A program made the translations under genes and the position numbers. From assembly GCA_964346545.1 (NCBI GenBank), contig CAYFVR010000046.1, forward strand, positions 1 to 21,820: DNA of 21,820 nt, in the 5' to 3' direction. The stretch comes from CAYFVR01 sp964346545 (GTDB taxonomy: Bacteria > Desulfobacterota > Desulfobacteria > Desulfobacterales > Desulfococcaceae). Positions 1-7,511 of the stretch are shown here, one piece after another. Position 1 is the stretch's first letter. Each line of letters opens with the position of its first letter. The notes under the pieces were generated by a model, which was not told the DNA's origin, made no database searches, and was given only the letters and a program-made list of their open reading frames with translations.

Positions 1-95
1 TGGAAGGCTACACCGGCCGCGCCCTCCTGGGCGAATACGCGCTGGAATTCGACGAGTCCTACCTGCTGTGCGGGTTTATGCTGGATTTTTATTAG
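1..95 (+). CDS. C-terminal end of an unidentified protein
   Basis: An open frame enters from the left edge (first full codon at base 3) and stops at TAG 93-95, giving about 30 residues that end in LCGFMLDFY. Alternating hydrophobic residues and a terminal aromatic are what the last strand of an outer-membrane beta-barrel looks like, but 30 residues cannot establish that. The family is not recognised. Confidence 0.5.
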   Translation, partial: EGYTGRALLGEYALEFDESYLLCGFMLDFY

Positions 96-167
96 ATTCG
101 GTGGGGCCGCCGGAAAGGGCGCCGAGCGGGAGGAAAGGGGCTTTGAGCCCGAGCCATTTTCAAGCAC

Positions 168-196
168 TTGCCATGTACATATAAAATATGCATACT
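168..196 (+). promoter_or_regulatory. possible promoter of brnTA
   Basis: TTGCCA (168-173) and CATACT (191-196) lie 17 bp apart, and the predicted transcription start falls almost on the BrnT ATG at 204. That would give a leaderless message, in keeping with the absence of a clear Shine-Dalgarno before that ATG. The match to consensus is moderate and the call is tentative. Confidence 0.25.
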
Positions 197-203
197 TGAA
201 CCA

Positions 204-476
204 ATGAGCCTTGCGTGGGATCCCGACAAAGCGCTCCAAAATTTCCGAAAGCACGGCATTCGGTTTTCGGACGTGGAACCCGTATTTTACGATCCCTTGA
301 CGGTGATCCTCGAAGAACAGCGCGCCCAAAATGAACCCCGATTTATCCTGGTGGGTTCCGACGCCCCGGGGAGAGTGATTGTTGTGGTCCACACTTGGCG
401 ACGGGATGCCATTCGAATCATCTCCGCCCGAAAAGCGACCCGGACGGAAAGGAAAATTTATGAAAAAAGAATATGA
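204..476 (+). CDS. brnT: BrnT-family type II toxin
   Basis: The 90-residue product has the BrnT pattern: an N-terminal WDPDKALQNFRKHGIRF, a central GRVIVVVHTWR strand, and IRIISARKATRTERKIYE at the C-terminus. BrnT toxins are RelE-fold ribonucleases that inhibit translation and are neutralised by BrnA. The ATG at 204 is chosen because family members begin just before the WDP motif; an in-frame TTG at 168 would add twelve atypical residues. The gene overlaps the downstream antitoxin by 17 bp, which fits the usual toxin-first order of brnTA. Family assignment rests on recognised motifs; RNase activity is inferred from the family. Confidence 0.9.
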   Translation: MSLAWDPDKALQNFRKHGIRFSDVEPVFYDPLTVILEEQRAQNEPRFILVGSDAPGRVIVVVHTWRRDAIRIISARKATRTERKIYEKRI

Positions 477-717
477 TTTTTCCAAAGGAAAACGGGGCGC
501 CGTCCTCCCGACGAAAGGCAAGACCCGAATCACAATTTATCTGGATACGGATGTATTGGAAGCCTTTCGGGAGCGAGCGGATCGGGCCGGGTATGGCTAT
601 CAGACCATGATCAACGAAGTGCTTCGGAAGCATATCGCCTCCGAGGAGACCCCCCTCAACGAATCCATTCTTCGTCAAGTGGTGCGGGAAGAACTGGAGC
701 GAGCCGGAATCCCTTGA
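460..717 (+). CDS. brnA: BrnA-family ribbon-helix-helix antitoxin
   Basis: This 85-residue protein has a lysine-rich N-terminus followed by KTRITIYLDTDVLEAFRERA and GYGYQTMINEVLRKHI, the strand-helix-helix layout of a ribbon-helix-helix DNA-binding antitoxin. The ATG at 460 follows a GGAAAGG ribosome site inside brnT; longer in-frame extensions upstream are brnT read in another frame. BrnA dimers bind BrnT and usually repress their own operon. Its stop at 717 lies about 65 bp before recognisable BCCT transporter sequence, so the module sits on a likely rearrangement junction. Confidence 0.9.
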   Translation: MKKEYDFSKGKRGAVLPTKGKTRITIYLDTDVLEAFRERADRAGYGYQTMINEVLRKHIASEETPLNESILRQVVREELERAGIP

Positions 718-782
718 GGAGAACCTCAAGAGTCCGGCGTCGACTTCCAAAGCGGTCTCCACATCCGCCGGGGAGACGACGG

Positions 783-1022
783 CTCGAAGGCGTCTGCGCC
801 GCGGCGCTTCTGATGGGCGGCGGACTGGCGGCCCTGCAAAGCGCCTCCATCGCCACGGGTTTGCCGTTCACCATCGTCTTGCTGATCATGTGCTACAGCC
901 TGTATCGCGGCCTGGGGGAAGAACATTTCCACGCCACGATCATCGAAAAGATGGAGCCCGAGGTCCAGAAACTGAACATCCCGATGGAAAAGAAAAAAGC
1001 GGTCGCGAAAGACGCGCCCTAG
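783..1022 (+). pseudogene. C-terminal remnant of a BCCT-family transporter
   Basis: From about 783 the frame reads LEGVCAAALLMGGGLAALQ, then SIATGLPFTIVLLIMCYSLYRGL, then a charged tail ending at TAG 1020-1022. That is the pattern of the last transmembrane helices and cytoplasmic tail of betaine/carnitine/choline transporters (normally 500-600 residues). Everything upstream in this frame is a short arginine- and proline-rich stretch starting from a TTG that overlaps the brnA stop, with no resemblance to BCCT proteins. I read it as a decayed or truncated gene. A short translated membrane peptide cannot be excluded. Confidence 0.75.
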
Positions 1023-1056
1023 GCGCAATACCGTTCATTTTGGCGAAAATTTGTAG

Positions 1057-1075
1057 GGGCGAATTGCATTCGCCC
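1057..1075. repeat. REP-like palindromic hairpin
   Basis: A perfect 8-bp stem, GGGCGAAT/ATTCGCCC, encloses a TGC loop, preceded by TTTGTAGG. Short hairpins of this type occur as dispersed intergenic repeats in many bacterial genomes. It lacks a T-tract, so it is not a standard terminator. A related hairpin with compensatory changes is at 5762-5778. Confidence 0.65.
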
Positions 1076-1186
1076 TCGGACAATCCGGCACATTCGTCCT
1101 TTGGAAATCCCAAAGTGAACGGCATTGGCCCTAAACGCGGCCCGACTCGGGACCCGGGGGGACGGTTCGCCGGGAAACCGGCGCGT

Positions 1187-2386
1187 CTATCGGACGCCGG
1201 CCTCCCCGGGTTCCGGCTCCGCCCGACTTCCGGCGGCGGGCGCGGACGGGGAACGCCGCGTGAAGACCATTCCGCCCACCAAGGCGGTGAACGGCGCCAC
1301 CATCACCAGACCGAAGGAGCCCACCAGGGTCTTCAACACCTCCGCCGCCACGTAAATCAGGTTGAACAGATTGGCCAGGGGCACGCCCTGGGCCATGAAG
1401 GCCATGAGCAGCGTGACGTAGGAACCGGAGTAGGCCAAAAGCAGCGTCGTCGTCATGGTGCCCACCACGGCCCGGCCCACGACGATGCCCGAACCGATGG
1501 CCTCGACCATGGAAATGTCCGGCTTCTTGGCCACCACCTCGTCCATGCTCGCGGCCACGTCCATGGCCAGATCCATCACCGCGCCGGATGCCGCCAGGAA
1601 GACCGCCGCGACGAAAATCCGGCTCAAATCCAAATGGCCGAAGCCCGAATACAACAGCGTTTCCGCGAAGGGCAGCACCGCCCCGTGAACGTGGAGCGCC
1701 CCGGTGAAATGGATCGCCAGCAGACAGCTCGTCAGCACGCCCAGAAACGCGCCCAGGAAAGCCACCAGTCCCTTGCGGGTCGGTCCCGCCACCAGAAAAA
1801 TGATGGCCGCGCTCATGGCGGCCACGACGCCCAGGGAAAGCCAGACCGGGTCGGCCCCCTTGAGGACCATCGGCACCAGCACCTTCCAGATGGCCAGCGC
1901 GGAGAACAGGAAGGACAACAGCGCCTTGAGACCCGTCCACCCTCCGAACACCACCAGCAACAGGGCGAACAGCGCCAGCAGAAACAGCTGGGTCCCCAAG
2001 CGGTAATGGGACTGGGGATTCACATAGCGGAGGGTCCCGTCGGGATTCAGGGAGATCACCACCAGGGCGATGTCGCCTTCCTGGAAAATCGTGTCCCGGT
2101 CCATCTGGCCCAGCAGCGGATTGAATCCCTCCAGGATTTTCCCCTGGAACGATCCGTCCAGGATTTCCAGGGAAACGACTTGCTCGCCCTGCTTCACCAT
2201 CCCGAATTGCTGGATGTTGGCGTCGTCGGTTTCCACCACCCGGCCCCGGCAACGGACGGCGTTTTTCTCCACCCGATCCTCGAAACCGGTGGGAAGGAAC
2301 AACAAAACGGCGGAAACGGCCGCGAATACGGCGGCCAGCAGCAGGTCCCGTTTGTGGACGGCAACGGCGGCGGTTATCGGGATCAT
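1187..2386 (-). CDS. YibE/F-like multi-pass membrane protein
   Basis: This 399-residue protein has one N-terminal membrane segment, an extracytoplasmic region of about 100 residues, and then a hydrophobic C-terminal two thirds with about seven helices. Conserved-looking stretches include VMDLAMDVAASMDEV and YSGSYVTLLMAFMAQGVPL. The layout and these motifs match the YibE/F family (about 350-400 residues), whose function is not settled. The ATG at 2386 is preferred over an in-frame TTG at 2401 because GGGGAGA lies directly before it. The phosphatase upstream on the same strand is separated by a terminator, so this gene is probably expressed independently or by read-through. Confidence 0.85.
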   Translation of the reverse strand: MIPITAAVAVHKRDLLLAAVFAAVSAVLLFLPTGFEDRVEKNAVRCRGRVVETDDANIQQFGMVKQGEQVVSLEILDGSFQGKILEGFNPLLGQMDRDTIFQEGDIALVVISLNPDGTLRYVNPQSHYRLGTQLFLLALFALLLVVFGGWTGLKALLSFLFSALAIWKVLVPMVLKGADPVWLSLGVVAAMSAAIIFLVAGPTRKGLVAFLGAFLGVLTSCLLAIHFTGALHVHGAVLPFAETLLYSGFGHLDLSRIFVAAVFLAASGAVMDLAMDVAASMDEVVAKKPDISMVEAIGSGIVVGRAVVGTMTTTLLLAYSGSYVTLLMAFMAQGVPLANLFNLIYVAAEVLKTLVGSFGLVMVAPFTALVGGMVFTRRSPSAPAAGSRAEPEPGEAGVR

Positions 2387-2401
2387 CGCGTTTCTCCCCA
2401 A

Positions 2402-2441
2402 AGCAAAAAGCCCCCTCCGGCCGAAAACCCGCCGGAGGGGG
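2402..2441 (-). terminator. Rho-independent terminator after the alkaline phosphatase
   Basis: An 11-bp perfect stem (2411-2421 with 2431-2441, arms CCCCCTCCGGC and GCCGGAGGGGG) has a 9-base loop. On the minus strand it is followed by CTTTTTGCTTT. It lies 33 bases past the phosphatase stop and just ahead of the YibE/F start. Confidence 0.85.
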
Positions 2442-2474
2442 AGAATATTTCAAAAGAACGCGAACCGAAGGAGA

Positions 2475-3986
2475 TTACTTGGCCGCGACGCTCACGACAT
2501 CCGCGGTTTCCGCGTAGTGAATCTGGGCCGGAACCCCCATCGCCGCCATGATCTTCAAGGCCACGTCGGTATTGTCGTAATAGCCGTTGAAGCTCTCGGC
2601 GCCCACACCCATGGCCGAGGTGGCCACCGGTACGCCGGTGTGCTTGTAGGAGGTCCAGGCCAGGCCCGCCTTTTGGTTCAGGATGTGGGTCAACTTGACC
2701 GTCAGCGGCTCGTATCCGCCGTACAGGAGGTACGTCTCGGCGTCGCCGGCCTTCTCCTTCTCGCCGCCCATGGTGCGGTTGTAGGCGTCCCGAATCTGGG
2801 CCTTTTCGTGGACCGCCAGCACCATCCGATCCGCTTCGGGATCGCCCTCGAACTTCAGGCCGAAATGTTCGGTGATTTGTTTTTTCATTGCTTCGTAGTC
2901 GCCGGAGAAGTTTTTCACCACTTCGTCGGTGAATTTCTGAAAGGAAACCTTCTGCGCGCCCAGCACTTCGAAATGAGAGGCGTACTTGGTTCCGGCGAAG
3001 CCCAGGGTCAACCCGCCGCACTCGTGATCGCCCGTGACCACGATCAGGGTTTCTTCGGGATGTTTTTCGTAGAATTTGACGGCCTTTCGCACCGCCTCGT
3101 CAAAGGCCAGGGTGTTGCGGATGGAGGCGGCCCCGTCGTTGGCGTGGCAGGCCCAGTCGATCTTGCCGCCCTCCACCATCATGAAAAAGCCGTCGGGATT
3201 GTCGAGCAGTTCGATGCCCTTGGCGGTAAACTCGGCCAAGGTGACGTCTTCCGGCCGCTGGTCCATGGTATAGGGGAGGGCCCCGGCGTCCTGGAGCCAG
3301 GCGTTCCATGCCAGAATTTTGCCGTCTCCGGCTTTCAGGGCCATGAACTCGCTTTTGTCTTCCACGATCCGGTAGCCGTTTTTCCGGATGGCCTCCAGGG
3401 CGTCCCCCTTGGGCTCGGTTCCTTTCCGCTCGCCCTTGGGATCGCGCAGACCGCCGCCGCCGAAATAGTCGAAGCCGCTGACGGCCAGGGCATGGGCGAT
3501 GTCGTGGTACATGCTGCGTTTGGGCACATTGGCGTAGAAGGCCGCCGGCGTGGCGTGGTCGATGGACACGCTGGAGACGATGCCCACCTTCATGCCCTTT
3601 TCCCGGGCCATCCGGGCGATGCTTTTCACCGGACGTCCTTCGGGATCCAGTCCGATCATGCCGATATTGGTTTTCGTTCCGGCGCAGAGAGCCGTGGACG
3701 CCGCCGCGGAACCGGTGATGAACCGGTCGGCGGCGTGGGTGGTGGTGATGCCCTGGACCGGAAAGGTATCCAGGGTCAGCCGTTTTCCGGAAAAGGCTTC
3801 GGCGGCGGTTTTCTGGGGCAGGCCCATGCCGTCGCCGATGAAGAAGAAAATGTACTTGGCGGAATCGCCATGGTAAACATTGGCCTTCTTTTGGGCGGCG
3901 TTGGCCGGGGCAAGCCCCAACGGCAGGAACAACGCCGCGGCGAGAGAGATCATCCAAACCGACGAGGAACGAAACACCCGAATCAT
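2475..3986 (-). CDS. phoA: secreted PhoA-type alkaline phosphatase
   Basis: The 503-residue protein starts with a signal peptide ending near ANA-A (about residues 1-31) and so acts in the periplasm or outside the cell. Metal and catalytic motifs are in place: FIGDGMG with Asp52; TGSAAAST, where Ser93 is the likely phosphoserine nucleophile; DHATPAAFYANV; EGGKIDWACH with Glu272, Asp277 and His281; VTGDHECGG with Asp320-His321; and YKHTGVPV with His449. The E. coli DSA motif reads GSA here, a variant common in many bacterial alkaline phosphatases. The start has a strong AAAGGAG site. It hydrolyses phosphomonoesters, by family knowledge. No clear Pho box is visible upstream. Confidence 0.95.
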   Translation of the reverse strand: MIRVFRSSSVWMISLAAALFLPLGLAPANAAQKKANVYHGDSAKYIFFFIGDGMGLPQKTAAEAFSGKRLTLDTFPVQGITTTHAADRFITGSAAASTALCAGTKTNIGMIGLDPEGRPVKSIARMAREKGMKVGIVSSVSIDHATPAAFYANVPKRSMYHDIAHALAVSGFDYFGGGGLRDPKGERKGTEPKGDALEAIRKNGYRIVEDKSEFMALKAGDGKILAWNAWLQDAGALPYTMDQRPEDVTLAEFTAKGIELLDNPDGFFMMVEGGKIDWACHANDGAASIRNTLAFDEAVRKAVKFYEKHPEETLIVVTGDHECGGLTLGFAGTKYASHFEVLGAQKVSFQKFTDEVVKNFSGDYEAMKKQITEHFGLKFEGDPEADRMVLAVHEKAQIRDAYNRTMGGEKEKAGDAETYLLYGGYEPLTVKLTHILNQKAGLAWTSYKHTGVPVATSAMGVGAESFNGYYDNTDVALKIMAAMGVPAQIHYAETADVVSVAAK

Positions 3987-4094
3987 TTCTTTCTCCTTTC
4001 GGAAACATGTTTGGGATTCCCACTGCGGGATACCGTTCCCTTACCGGCGGATTATTAGAGAATGATTAAAATTCCGGAATTTTTTGCGCGGAAG

Positions 4095-5357
4095 TCAGAG
4101 CCGCCTTTCCGGCGTGGTCCGCCCCAAAATCAGCCCGCCGGCCAGAAAAAGGACGAGAACGCTCAGAATGCCGTATCGCTCCCGCCCCGTGAGCAGGGTA
4201 AACAGGCCGACGAAGAAGGGGCCGACGATGGCGGAAAATTTTCCCACGATATTGTAAAATCCGAAGAACTCCGAAGATTTGTTTTTGGGAACGATCTTCC
4301 CAAGGTAGGAGCGGGAAAGCGCCTGGATTCCCCCCTGGGACGACGCCACCAGCATGGCCAAGAGCCAGAACAGCGCCGTCCGCCGGCCGGGGTCCGGAAC
4401 GGACGGCAAGGCGACGGCAAGTCCCACCACGATCACGTAGACGCCGATTCCCACGAAAATCATCCGCCGCCCCGTCCAGATCGCCGCAAGCCGACCGTAC
4501 AGCAACGCGCAGGGAAACGCGACGATCTGGATGGCCAGCAAAACCACCAGCAACGTGTTTTGTTCAATGCCCACGCTCAAGGCGATGGGCGTGGCCATGC
4601 GGATGACGGTGTTGACGCCTTCGATGTAGAAAAAATAGGCCGCCAGAAAAATGAAAATGTTCCGGTGTTGCTTGATGTCCCGAAGGGTCGCGGCAATCCG
4701 GCCGAAGCTGTCCCGAATCGGAGTGGCGGAAGGCGGAACGGAATAGTGTTGCCGCACGTTTTTGAGCATGGGGATGGTAAAAACCAGCCACCAGAGCCCC
4801 GCGATCACGAAGCTGATTCGGGTGGCCGCTTCGGTGGAGGGAATGCCCAGCCGTTCGCGTCCCAAAATGATTCCCAACCCCGCCACGAAGGGAATGGTGG
4901 AGCCGATGTAGCCCCATCCGAATCCGGCGGAAGAAATCCGGTCCATCCGCTCCCTGGAGGTGACATCCACCAGAAAGGCGTCGTAAAACAGGTTGCCGCC
5001 CGCGAACCCGACCACGGAGACCACGTAGATGGAGATGGCCAGCAGCCATTGGCCTTCTCCGACCAGGGCCAGCGCCAGGGTGCTGGTCACGCCAACGGCC
5101 CAGAATCCGGCGAAGAATCGCTTTTTCAGGCCGGGGTAGTCGGCCACCGTTCCCAATACCGGCGCGAGGACCGCCGCCAGACCGCTGGCCAGGCTGTTGG
5201 CGAAGGCCCAGGAGGCCAGATACACCGACTCCGTGGTGATGGCCTTGTAAAACATGGGAAAAATGGCCACGGTAATCATCAGAGAATAGGCCGAATTGGC
5301 CCAATCGTACAGAATCCAGCTTTTTTCGACGCGGGTGGTTTCGAGCATCAACGGCAT
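4095..5357 (-). CDS. UMF1-type MFS transporter
   Basis: The 420-residue hydrophobic protein has about twelve membrane helices. It begins with the characteristic EKSWILYDWANSAYSL, continues with VADYPGLKKRFF in the first cytoplasmic loop, and has ALSRSYLGKIVPKNKSSEFFGFYN near helix ten. These mark the UMF1 / Atg22-like branch of the major facilitator superfamily. The substrate cannot be told from sequence; eukaryotic relatives export amino acids from vacuoles. The ATG at 5357 follows GGGAG at suitable spacing. The stop lies 108 bp before the phosphatase start, with no terminator seen, so the two genes could share a transcript. Confidence 0.9.
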   Translation of the reverse strand: MPLMLETTRVEKSWILYDWANSAYSLMITVAIFPMFYKAITTESVYLASWAFANSLASGLAAVLAPVLGTVADYPGLKKRFFAGFWAVGVTSTLALALVGEGQWLLAISIYVVSVVGFAGGNLFYDAFLVDVTSRERMDRISSAGFGWGYIGSTIPFVAGLGIILGRERLGIPSTEAATRISFVIAGLWWLVFTIPMLKNVRQHYSVPPSATPIRDSFGRIAATLRDIKQHRNIFIFLAAYFFYIEGVNTVIRMATPIALSVGIEQNTLLVVLLAIQIVAFPCALLYGRLAAIWTGRRMIFVGIGVYVIVVGLAVALPSVPDPGRRTALFWLLAMLVASSQGGIQALSRSYLGKIVPKNKSSEFFGFYNIVGKFSAIVGPFFVGLFTLLTGRERYGILSVLVLFLAGGLILGRTTPERRL

Positions 5358-5477
5358 GGGGGGCTCCCGGGTTGAGGGATTCGGGCCGGATGGACACGGG
5401 GAACATACGGATTATTTTGCGCCGAGCAAAGGCGGGACGGGAGGACGCCGAAGATCCCGGCGGGAAAGGAGCGGACG

Positions 5478-5681
5478 GTGCCGTCTGGAAACAAGGAAAG
5501 ATGCTGCTGGGTGTGCCGCCATCAGGATTTGGAGGGGGAAACCTTTCTGGGGCGCTGCATGTGGTTTCCGCGCCACGGCAAGGGACCGCCCAAGGATATC
5601 CCGCCGGAGGTGGTGGACAAAGGGTGCAAATTTTTTGATCCGCACCCGGAGCTGGGACCGCCGGGGGGCGGTCGAAAGTAA
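5478..5681 (+). CDS. small Cys-rich protein of unknown function
   Basis: A 67-residue product begins at GTG 5478, preceded by AAAGGAG at good spacing. It holds five cysteines (C9, C10, C13, C27, C50), including a CxxC-type pair in CCWVC and a later GRCMW and DKGCKFF. The arrangement suggests a small zinc- or iron-sulfur-binding fold. The C-terminus is proline- and glycine-rich. It is divergent from the MFS gene and convergent with the ATPase gene. I do not recognise a named family. The good ribosome site and non-random cysteine and aromatic content argue that it is real. Confidence 0.65.
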   Translation: MPSGNKERCCWVCRHQDLEGETFLGRCMWFPRHGKGPPKDIPPEVVDKGCKFFDPHPELGPPGGGRK

Positions 5682-5761
5682 GTCGATTTGCAGCGAATAT
5701 TCCTGCCAACCCAGGAGGGCCGGGTCTTATTCCTCGCCCGATACCGGCCATGTTCCGCTTT

Positions 5762-5778
5762 GACGAGTGCAACTCGTC
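5762..5778. repeat. REP-like palindromic hairpin, second copy
   Basis: A 7-bp stem GACGAGT/ACTCGTC encloses a GCA loop. Read on the minus strand it is GACGAGTTGCACTCGTC, which matches 13 of 17 positions of the core at 1058-1074. The four differences form two complementary pairs, so pairing is preserved. It lies between the converging Cys-rich and ATPase genes. Confidence 0.6.
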
Positions 5779-5851
5779 GCTCCCGGCTTTCCAGGGTACG
5801 AGCGATCTTTCCAATCGGCGAAAAAATTAGGTGGCGGCGAAGGGAAACCAC

Positions 5852-7165
5852 TCAAGGCGAACTCAATCCCTCCAAATCCCACGGAGAATCCCGGAGCATC
5901 CACTCCGGCGTCATCACCGGCCGGCGGTCTTCCGGAATGGCCAGTTCCGGGCCGGCCGGCTCCGCGATCAGCAGCAGGGGCACGGCGGAAGGGAGCTGTT
6001 TTCGAACGATATCGAATCCGCGCAACTCCCGGTCCCGGTTTTCCTCGGTCAGCGTTTGGGTCACCTGAACGGCCAAAGGCGGCAATCCCCGGGAAAAGGC
6101 CAGAAAATCGCATTCTCCGCCGTTTTTGGCGAAAAAAATTTCGTCCGCATGGCGCCGCAGGTGGGAATAAACCAAATTTTCCAGCAGCTTTCCCCGGTCC
6201 TGGAAAAAGGCGTAATGCGAAATGGAGGCAAAGCCGTTATCGTGAAGATAGATTTTCCGGTTGCTCATTTCCCGCCGGACCACCGACGGATCGTATTTCT
6301 CCACGCTCGCCAGCATGTAAATGGAAAAAACCTGATCGGCCAAGGCGTACAAATGGTCCTTTCCAATGGCGAAGCCCCGGGATTTCAGGTCGTTGAACAG
6401 CCGGTTGATGGAAAATTCCCGCGTAAACGCCGCGATCATCCGTTTCAACAGGTACTTGAGCACGGACACGTCCCGAATATCATACCGCTCCACCAGATCG
6501 CGGTAAATCATCACATGGAAATACTCTTGCAGAATTTGCGCCTTGAGGGAATCCTCCACGACGGTCAGCTCGGGAAATCCGCCCCAGGTGGCATAATCCC
6601 GGAAGGCGGCCGCGAACCGGGCGGCGCCCCGGGTGGAGTGGCGTTGGTCCGGTTCCATTTCCCGGAAATCGAGATATTCCCGGAAGGAAAGCGGAAAAAT
6701 TTCAAACGAAAGGCTTCGCCCGCGCAGGGCGGTGGCGATTTCGGTGGAGAGGAAACGGGCGTTGGAACCGGTCAGGAATATCCGGCGGGCGTGGGTGTCG
6801 TACACGCGGCGGACAAATTTTTCCCAGTTGGGAAGCTCTTGAATTTCATCGAAAAAAAGATAGCATCTCGACAAATCCGCGTCCGGGTAAAGGGACAAAT
6901 ATGCCTGGAAAATCCGGTCGTAGTCCCCCGATAAATCCAACCGTTCATCTTCGAAATTCAAATAGATGATCCGGCTCCGAGGAACCCCCCGGGCTTCCAG
7001 GTCGCCCATGAGCTGAAACAGAAAGCAGGTCTTTCCCGCCCGGCGGGGCCCCACAAGGGTGATGATTTTGTCGATGTCCAGGGGAACCTGTTTTCGGCGG
7101 CGTCGCAGGGCGGGATATGGACGTTCGTGAAAATCGGCGATGATGCGGGACAGAATATTTTCCAT
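5852..7165 (-). CDS. AAA ATPase with DUF4143 domain
   Basis: The 437-residue protein has a Walker A motif GPRRAGKT (about residues 39-46), a Walker B motif YLFFDEIQEL (Asp106-Glu107) and a sensor-like FLTGSN (Asn135). A C-terminal DUF4143 region includes a DNGF segment, LLENLVYSHLRR and CDFLAF; the last resembles a degenerate restriction-endonuclease-fold motif. Proteins of this architecture are widespread, often multi-copy and on accessory DNA, and their role is unresolved. The ATG at 7165 follows a strong GGAGGAAGG site. The site lies inside a dyad belonging to a three-unit array (7168-7253), suggesting tight expression control. Confidence 0.9.
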   Translation of the reverse strand: MENILSRIIADFHERPYPALRRRRKQVPLDIDKIITLVGPRRAGKTCFLFQLMGDLEARGVPRSRIIYLNFEDERLDLSGDYDRIFQAYLSLYPDADLSRCYLFFDEIQELPNWEKFVRRVYDTHARRIFLTGSNARFLSTEIATALRGRSLSFEIFPLSFREYLDFREMEPDQRHSTRGAARFAAAFRDYATWGGFPELTVVEDSLKAQILQEYFHVMIYRDLVERYDIRDVSVLKYLLKRMIAAFTREFSINRLFNDLKSRGFAIGKDHLYALADQVFSIYMLASVEKYDPSVVRREMSNRKIYLHDNGFASISHYAFFQDRGKLLENLVYSHLRRHADEIFFAKNGGECDFLAFSRGLPPLAVQVTQTLTEENRDRELRGFDIVRKQLPSAVPLLLIAEPAGPELAIPEDRRPVMTPEWMLRDSPWDLEGLSSP

Positions 7166-7167
7166 AT

Positions 7168-7253
7168 TTTCCTTCCTCCAAGGAAACTATGGGCCTCTTT
7201 TTTCCTTCGTTCAAGGAAAATTTTGAGCTGGATTTTCCTTGAACGAAGGAAAA
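7168..7253 (-). promoter_or_regulatory. three-dyad array upstream of the DUF4143 ATPase
   Basis: Three copies of TTTCCTT-N5-AAGGAAA occur at 7168-7186, 7201-7219 and 7234-7252. Their centres (7177, 7210, 7243) are exactly 33 bp apart. The second and third have 8-bp arms (TTTTCCTT/AAGGAAAA) and spacers CGTTC and GAACG, which are reverse complements, so together they also make a perfect 22-bp inverted repeat. On the coding strand the first unit has GGAGG, the Shine-Dalgarno core, as its spacer. The array could be repressor operators or RNA hairpins; which one is unknown. Confidence 0.7.
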
Positions 7254-7511
7254 TTTGTGGAAGCGCGGCCCAAGCCCCGACAATTCAACCTCGGTCGGAA
7301 GGCACGAAAAACCTACAATTTCGATCGATTGAATCGCGAAACCCTGCCGATCCCGTCACCCCCGACCTCCATGCGCCGCCGTCGATTCCCAATCCCGCGG
7401 TGCGGCCAGCCGGTATTCCCGCTTCTCCCCCGTTGGCGGGCCGGAAAAGGGACGACGCGGCGGTGGGGTCTTTGGCGAAAAAGACGTGTCGGAAGACGAA
7501 CGGCGAACCGC
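7254..7511. other. intergenic stretch without a recognised gene
   Basis: This is the gap between the divergent-array region and the end of the methyltransferase gene. The open frames crossing it are arginine- and proline-rich shadows. No convincing promoter, RNA or terminator was seen. Confidence 0.5.

Noticed and set aside
890..2551. A 553-residue plus-strand frame rich in His, Gln and Gly
   Set aside because: It is antisense to the YibE/F gene and has low-complexity composition typical of a codon-bias shadow.
2070..4058. A 662-residue plus-strand frame opposite the alkaline phosphatase
   Set aside because: It is a shadow of phoA and the YibE/F gene, with no domain and no ribosome site.
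3987..4094. Pho box upstream of the alkaline phosphatase
   Set aside because: No pair of CTGTCAT-like repeats at 11-bp spacing could be found.
7168..7253. CRISPR-like array
   Set aside because: Units are short palindromes with 33-bp centre spacing, only three copies, and no spacer-length unique segments or cas genes.
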